A stretch of DNA of 64,000 bases, taken from the NCBI RefSeq assembly GCF_001721685.1, contig NZ_CP012502.1:3348001-3412000 (forward strand), written 5' to 3'. The position numbers were made by a program, and so were the translations under genes. The number at the start of each line of letters is the position of its first letter. Position 1 is the stretch's first letter. Origin of the DNA: Salisediminibacterium beveridgei (GTDB taxonomy: Bacteria > Bacillota > Bacilli > Bacillales > Salisediminibacteriaceae). Positions 61,256-64,000 of this stretch are shown piece after piece. The notes under the pieces were generated by a model that worked only from the letters and a program-made list of their open reading frames with translations, was not told where the DNA came from and did no database searches.

Positions 61256-62194
61256 ATGAACACATGGAAAAAAGGACTAGGGGCATTTTCCGCACTGACG
61301 ATGGCTGCCGCACTCACGGCTTGCGGGAACAATGGGGAAACTGGCAATGAAGACGCAGCAAATGCTCACAATGACGCAGACAATAACAATAACACGAACA
61401 ACGCCGAAGCATCGGGTAACGGTGAAGAAATCACCATTTCCCAGATCAGCTGGGCAGAGAACATTGCCGTCACGAACATGTGGAAATACGTTCTCGAAGA
61501 ACAGGGCTATGACATTGATCTTGTCCTCCTCGACATGGGCTCCTCCATGGCTGCACTCGACAACGGTGAACTGGACGTGAATCTCGAAGTGTGGCTGCCG
61601 GTTCAGGATGCCAACTACATTGATCAGTATGGGGATACGGTCAATTTCTCTGAGGCAACCTGGTTTGACAATGCCAAGGTCGGCCTTGTCGTACCGGAAT
61701 ATATGGAAGAAGTGAACAGCATTGAGGATTTGAACGAGCACGCGGACCTGTTCGACGGACAGATTACCGGAATTGAAGCCGGTGCAGGAACGATGGAAGT
61801 CACGGAAGACTTAATCGAAGAGTATGATCTTGATCTTGAACTCTTACCAAGCTCGGAGCCTGCAATGCTGTCTGAAATCGGCAATGCCATTGCTGCAGAA
61901 GAAGGCATCGTTTCACCGCTTTGGACACCGCACTGGGTCTTCTCCGAGTATGACCTGAAGTTCCTTGAGGATCCATTGAACATCTACGGTGATGTGGAAA
62001 AGATTCACCATGCAACCCGTGCTGGTTTTGAAGAGGACTTCCCGGAAGTCCAGGAGTGGTTTAACAACTGGAAGATGACAGACGAAGAAATCGGTGAACT
62101 CATCGACTACGTAGAAAGCGCTGAAGAGCCATTTGACGGCGCCGTTGAATGGACAGATGAAAACCGCGACCTGATCGACGAGTGGGTACAGTAA
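61256..62194 (+). CDS. Orphan glycine betaine/choline-type binding lipoprotein (OpuAC family)
   Basis: The protein has 312 aa. A signal peptide ends in a lipobox (AAALTACG). An Asn/Asp-rich linker follows, then the OpuAC fold with QISWAENIAVTNMWKYVLEE, DMGSSMAALDNGELDVNLEV and SPLWTPHWVFSEYDLKFLED. The tryptophans in these motifs fit a cage for a trimethylammonium group. No permease or ATPase gene adjoins it, so it must serve a transporter encoded elsewhere. A GbsR-type palindrome upstream suggests choline or betaine as ligand. AAAGGGG lies before the ATG, and a terminator follows. Confidence 0.88.
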   Translation: MNTWKKGLGAFSALTMAAALTACGNNGETGNEDAANAHNDADNNNNTNNAEASGNGEEITISQISWAENIAVTNMWKYVLEEQGYDIDLVLLDMGSSMAALDNGELDVNLEVWLPVQDANYIDQYGDTVNFSEATWFDNAKVGLVVPEYMEEVNSIEDLNEHADLFDGQITGIEAGAGTMEVTEDLIEEYDLDLELLPSSEPAMLSEIGNAIAAEEGIVSPLWTPHWVFSEYDLKFLEDPLNIYGDVEKIHHATRAGFEEDFPEVQEWFNNWKMTDEEIGELIDYVESAEEPFDGAVEWTDENRDLIDEWVQ

Positions 62195-62216
62195 GCCCTC
62201 CGGTCAGTATACGAAA

Positions 62217-62251
62217 GACAGCCCATCAGTTGAACTGGTGGGCTGTTTTTT
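62217..62251 (+). terminator. Intrinsic terminator
   Basis: ACAGCCCA pairs with TGGGCTGT, followed by TTTTT, 23 bp after the binding-protein stop. Confidence 0.9.
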
Positions 62252-62450
62252 GTGTCGCATCGGTCATTTAAGTTCATGTGAGAACTCAAAAAAGAGCGAG
62301 GCATTGGCTTTCGGCCCCTTCGGATGTAAGGCTTTATTCTTCGCCCGACCAAAGATTACACCCTTCGCCAATTATTGGGTCGACTGTGACAACAGGATAT
62401 TTGGTATGATGAGAGGAAAGCCATCTATGAAAGGGATAGGAGAGGATCTC

Positions 62451-63842
62451 ATGCAGGAAAACGGTAATCACCTCAACATTCTGACCACCGTACTTGAACA
62501 CGCCTATGAAGGGATCGTTGTCGTGGATCAACAGGGCGTAATCACTCATTTCAATCAGGCCTACAGCCGTTTGAAGGGGATTTCACAACAACAAGCGATT
62601 GGCCAGAACGTCACGGATGTAATCGAAAATACGAGGCTCCACCACGTGTTGAAAACGGGTGTCCCTGAGCGCGGAAGACTCCAGACCATTTCCGGCCAGG
62701 ACATGATCGTACACCGCATCCCCGTCTGGGAAGGAGAAACGGTAACTTCTGCCATCGGAATTCTCGTCTTCGATGGGGTATCTGATTTGTATGAAATTCT
62801 TGAGCAGATCGAAAGTAAAGAACACACATCGACTGCATCCGCACCATCGGTGAACCGGGGAAAACAACCCACAGAGCGTACGAATTTCGATACAATCATC
62901 GGACGCAGTGAAGCGATCATGAATACGAAACGGATCGCAAGAAAAGCAGCAAAAACCCTTGCCACCGTTCAAATTACGGGTGAAAGTGGGACCGGAAAAG
63001 AATTGTTTGCTCAAGCGATCCATGATCAGAGCCCCTATGCAGATGGTGAATTTATCAGCATCAATTGCGCAGCCATTCCGGAACATCTTCTCGAAGCCGA
63101 ACTGTTTGGCTATGAGGAGGGAGCTTTCACAGGCGCAAAAAAAGGAGGGAAACCGGGTCTCTTTGAAGCTGCTGATTACGGAACACTTTTTCTCGATGAG
63201 ATTGGTGATATGCCCTTATCCATGCAATCGAAAATCCTGAGGGTGCTCCAGGAAAAAGAAGCGACCAGAGTTGGTGGCCTCACACCTTATCAAACCCATG
63301 TACGAATCATTTCCGCTACGAATAAAAATCTCATCAGCATGATTGAGGAGGAACGCTTCCGAGAAGATCTGTATTACCGGTTAAATATTATTCCCATTCA
63401 TATTCCACCGCTCCGGGCAAGAAAAGAAGACATCCCTCTCTTGTTAGCTACCTTTCTCGAGAACGTATGCCGGAAATACGAAATCGAAGAGAAACACTTT
63501 CTTGCAGAAAGCATTTCCATTTTGACGCATTACCCCTGGCCAGGCAATATCCGGGAGATGATGAATATGATCGAACAACTTGTCAGCCTTGTCGATGAAG
63601 AATGTATAACACCCGACAAACTGCCCGCAAAAATCCTGACTGAAAACAGCACAGTACTCGAAAGCCGTTCTTCTGCCTTTTCCTTTTTGGAGAAGATCCA
63701 GCAAAAGAAGCAGGATCACGAAAAAGAACTGCTGATCACTGCCTTGAAAGATGCCAACGGCAACAAAGCAGAAGCCGCCAGGCAAATAGGCATCCACCGC
63801 TCCACACTCTACGAAAAATTGAAGAAATTCGACATTTTGTAA
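62451..63842 (+). CDS. Sigma-54-dependent activator, PAS-AAA-HTH
   Basis: The protein has about 463 aa. The N-terminal PAS domain (LTTVLEHAYEGIVVVDQQGV, residues about 8-115) is followed by the AAA+ domain. This has Walker A GESGTGKE, the sigma-54-contact loop GAFTGAKKGG, Walker B LFLDEIGD and the arginine-finger region FREDLYYRLN. A Fis-type helix-turn-helix (NKAEAARQIGIHRSTLYEKL) ends the protein. The start at 62451 follows GGAGAGG; the longer frame upstream crosses the terminator region. It activates a sigma-54 promoter on a PAS-sensed signal. The target is probably the operon beyond the right edge. Confidence 0.93.
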   Translation: MQENGNHLNILTTVLEHAYEGIVVVDQQGVITHFNQAYSRLKGISQQQAIGQNVTDVIENTRLHHVLKTGVPERGRLQTISGQDMIVHRIPVWEGETVTSAIGILVFDGVSDLYEILEQIESKEHTSTASAPSVNRGKQPTERTNFDTIIGRSEAIMNTKRIARKAAKTLATVQITGESGTGKELFAQAIHDQSPYADGEFISINCAAIPEHLLEAELFGYEEGAFTGAKKGGKPGLFEAADYGTLFLDEIGDMPLSMQSKILRVLQEKEATRVGGLTPYQTHVRIISATNKNLISMIEEERFREDLYYRLNIIPIHIPPLRARKEDIPLLLATFLENVCRKYEIEEKHFLAESISILTHYPWPGNIREMMNMIEQLVSLVDEECITPDKLPAKILTENSTVLESRSSAFSFLEKIQQKKQDHEKELLITALKDANGNKAEAARQIGIHRSTLYEKLKKFDIL

Positions 63843-63846
63843 TTCG

Positions 63847-63870
63847 TTATGTCGGGATATCCCTACATAA
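63847..63870. promoter_or_regulatory. 24-bp palindrome, candidate activator binding site
   Basis: The core GGGATATCCC is flanked by TTATGT and ACATAA, symmetric except for one position. It begins 5 bp after the activator gene stop and may be its upstream activating site for the next operon. A CACGACATGATT half-site follows at 63882-63893. Confidence 0.55.
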
Positions 63871-63918
63871 CTCCGTCATAATCACGACATGATTACAGCA
63901 CTCTGTCGGATTCATCAG

Positions 63919-63944
63919 ACGCTGCTTCTTTGAAGAGGCAGCGT
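63919..63944 (+). terminator. Intrinsic terminator
   Basis: ACGCTGC pairs with GCAGCGT, followed by CCTCTTTCTGTTTT. It would end the activator transcript. Nothing else is seen up to 64000. Confidence 0.65.
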
Positions 63945-64000
63945 CCTCTTTCTGTTTTGGACGTCCCGACGCATGATAACGCTTACTTAGTTCTTTTTCT

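Overview
The window looks like a chromosomal segment of a Gram-positive Bacillaceae member, probably salt- or alkali-adapted. The support is strong AGGAGG-type ribosome binding sites, GTG and TTG starts, very acidic lipoproteins, an M-box riboswitch upstream of mgtE, a GbsA/GbsR betaine locus, a NagA-NagB-GntR operon and a MurQ/NamZ/AmiE cell-wall recycling locus. No rRNA, tRNA or CRISPR array was seen. Most long open frames opposite real genes are shadows.

Layout. (1) 1-5 kb: an unrecognised leftward cluster with an incomplete membrane protein, a coiled-coil membrane protein, a 5'-truncated gene, a two-helix membrane protein, a four-CxxC zinc-ribbon protein and a repeat-containing lipoprotein interrupted by one in-frame TAG. 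(2) 5.4-8 kb: a GGDEF protein and small membrane proteins. (3) 8-23.2 kb: a leftward defence island holding a PD-(D/E)XK protein, a truncated Mrr, a Z1-type helicase, a complete type I HsdM-HsdS-HsdR system, and an unusual three-gene unit (98-aa protein, nuclease/methylase-like protein with DPPL in place of NPPY/F, specificity-like protein). Ten copies of an imperfect palindrome with GGGGGTCAGGCACC arms lie between 3 and 24 kb, and none was seen in the remaining 40 kb. (4) 23.5-29.1 kb: a SpoIIAA-like protein, an alcohol-dehydrogenase-like reductase, GNAT acetyltransferases, a P-loop kinase, a lipoprotein and a run of tiny membrane proteins.

(5) 29.3-34.7 kb: a PRD-type activator and an ascorbate-type PTS (IIA, IIB, IIC) whose last gene is a TrpA-like TIM barrel with no TrpB. 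(6) 34.8-47.8 kb: a leftward amino-sugar/peptidoglycan recycling operon (GH20, ABC binding protein, two permeases, sugar kinase, GH4, NamZ, MurQ, RpiR regulator, second kinase) with a divergent AmiE-like hydrolase. The hydrolases lack signal peptides and no transport ATPase is encoded, so imported fragments are probably degraded inside the cell. The second kinase is frameshifted by a perfect 74-bp tandem duplication. (7) 47.9-53.7 kb: a cation symporter, a rhomboid-like protein and the nag operon. (8) 53.7-58.7 kb: a GH16 glucanase lipoprotein behind two LacI-type operators, a PAP2 phosphatase, M-box plus mgtE, a methyltransferase and a GNAT protein. (9) 58.8-64 kb: gbsA, gbsR, an orphan betaine-type binding protein (two of the three promoter regions carry the same palindrome) and a sigma-54 activator with a palindrome just downstream.

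Two related 21-bp periodic arrays (29.3-29.5 and 49.2-49.4 kb), readable as DEQ heptads on the minus strand, are a further feature that no gene explains.
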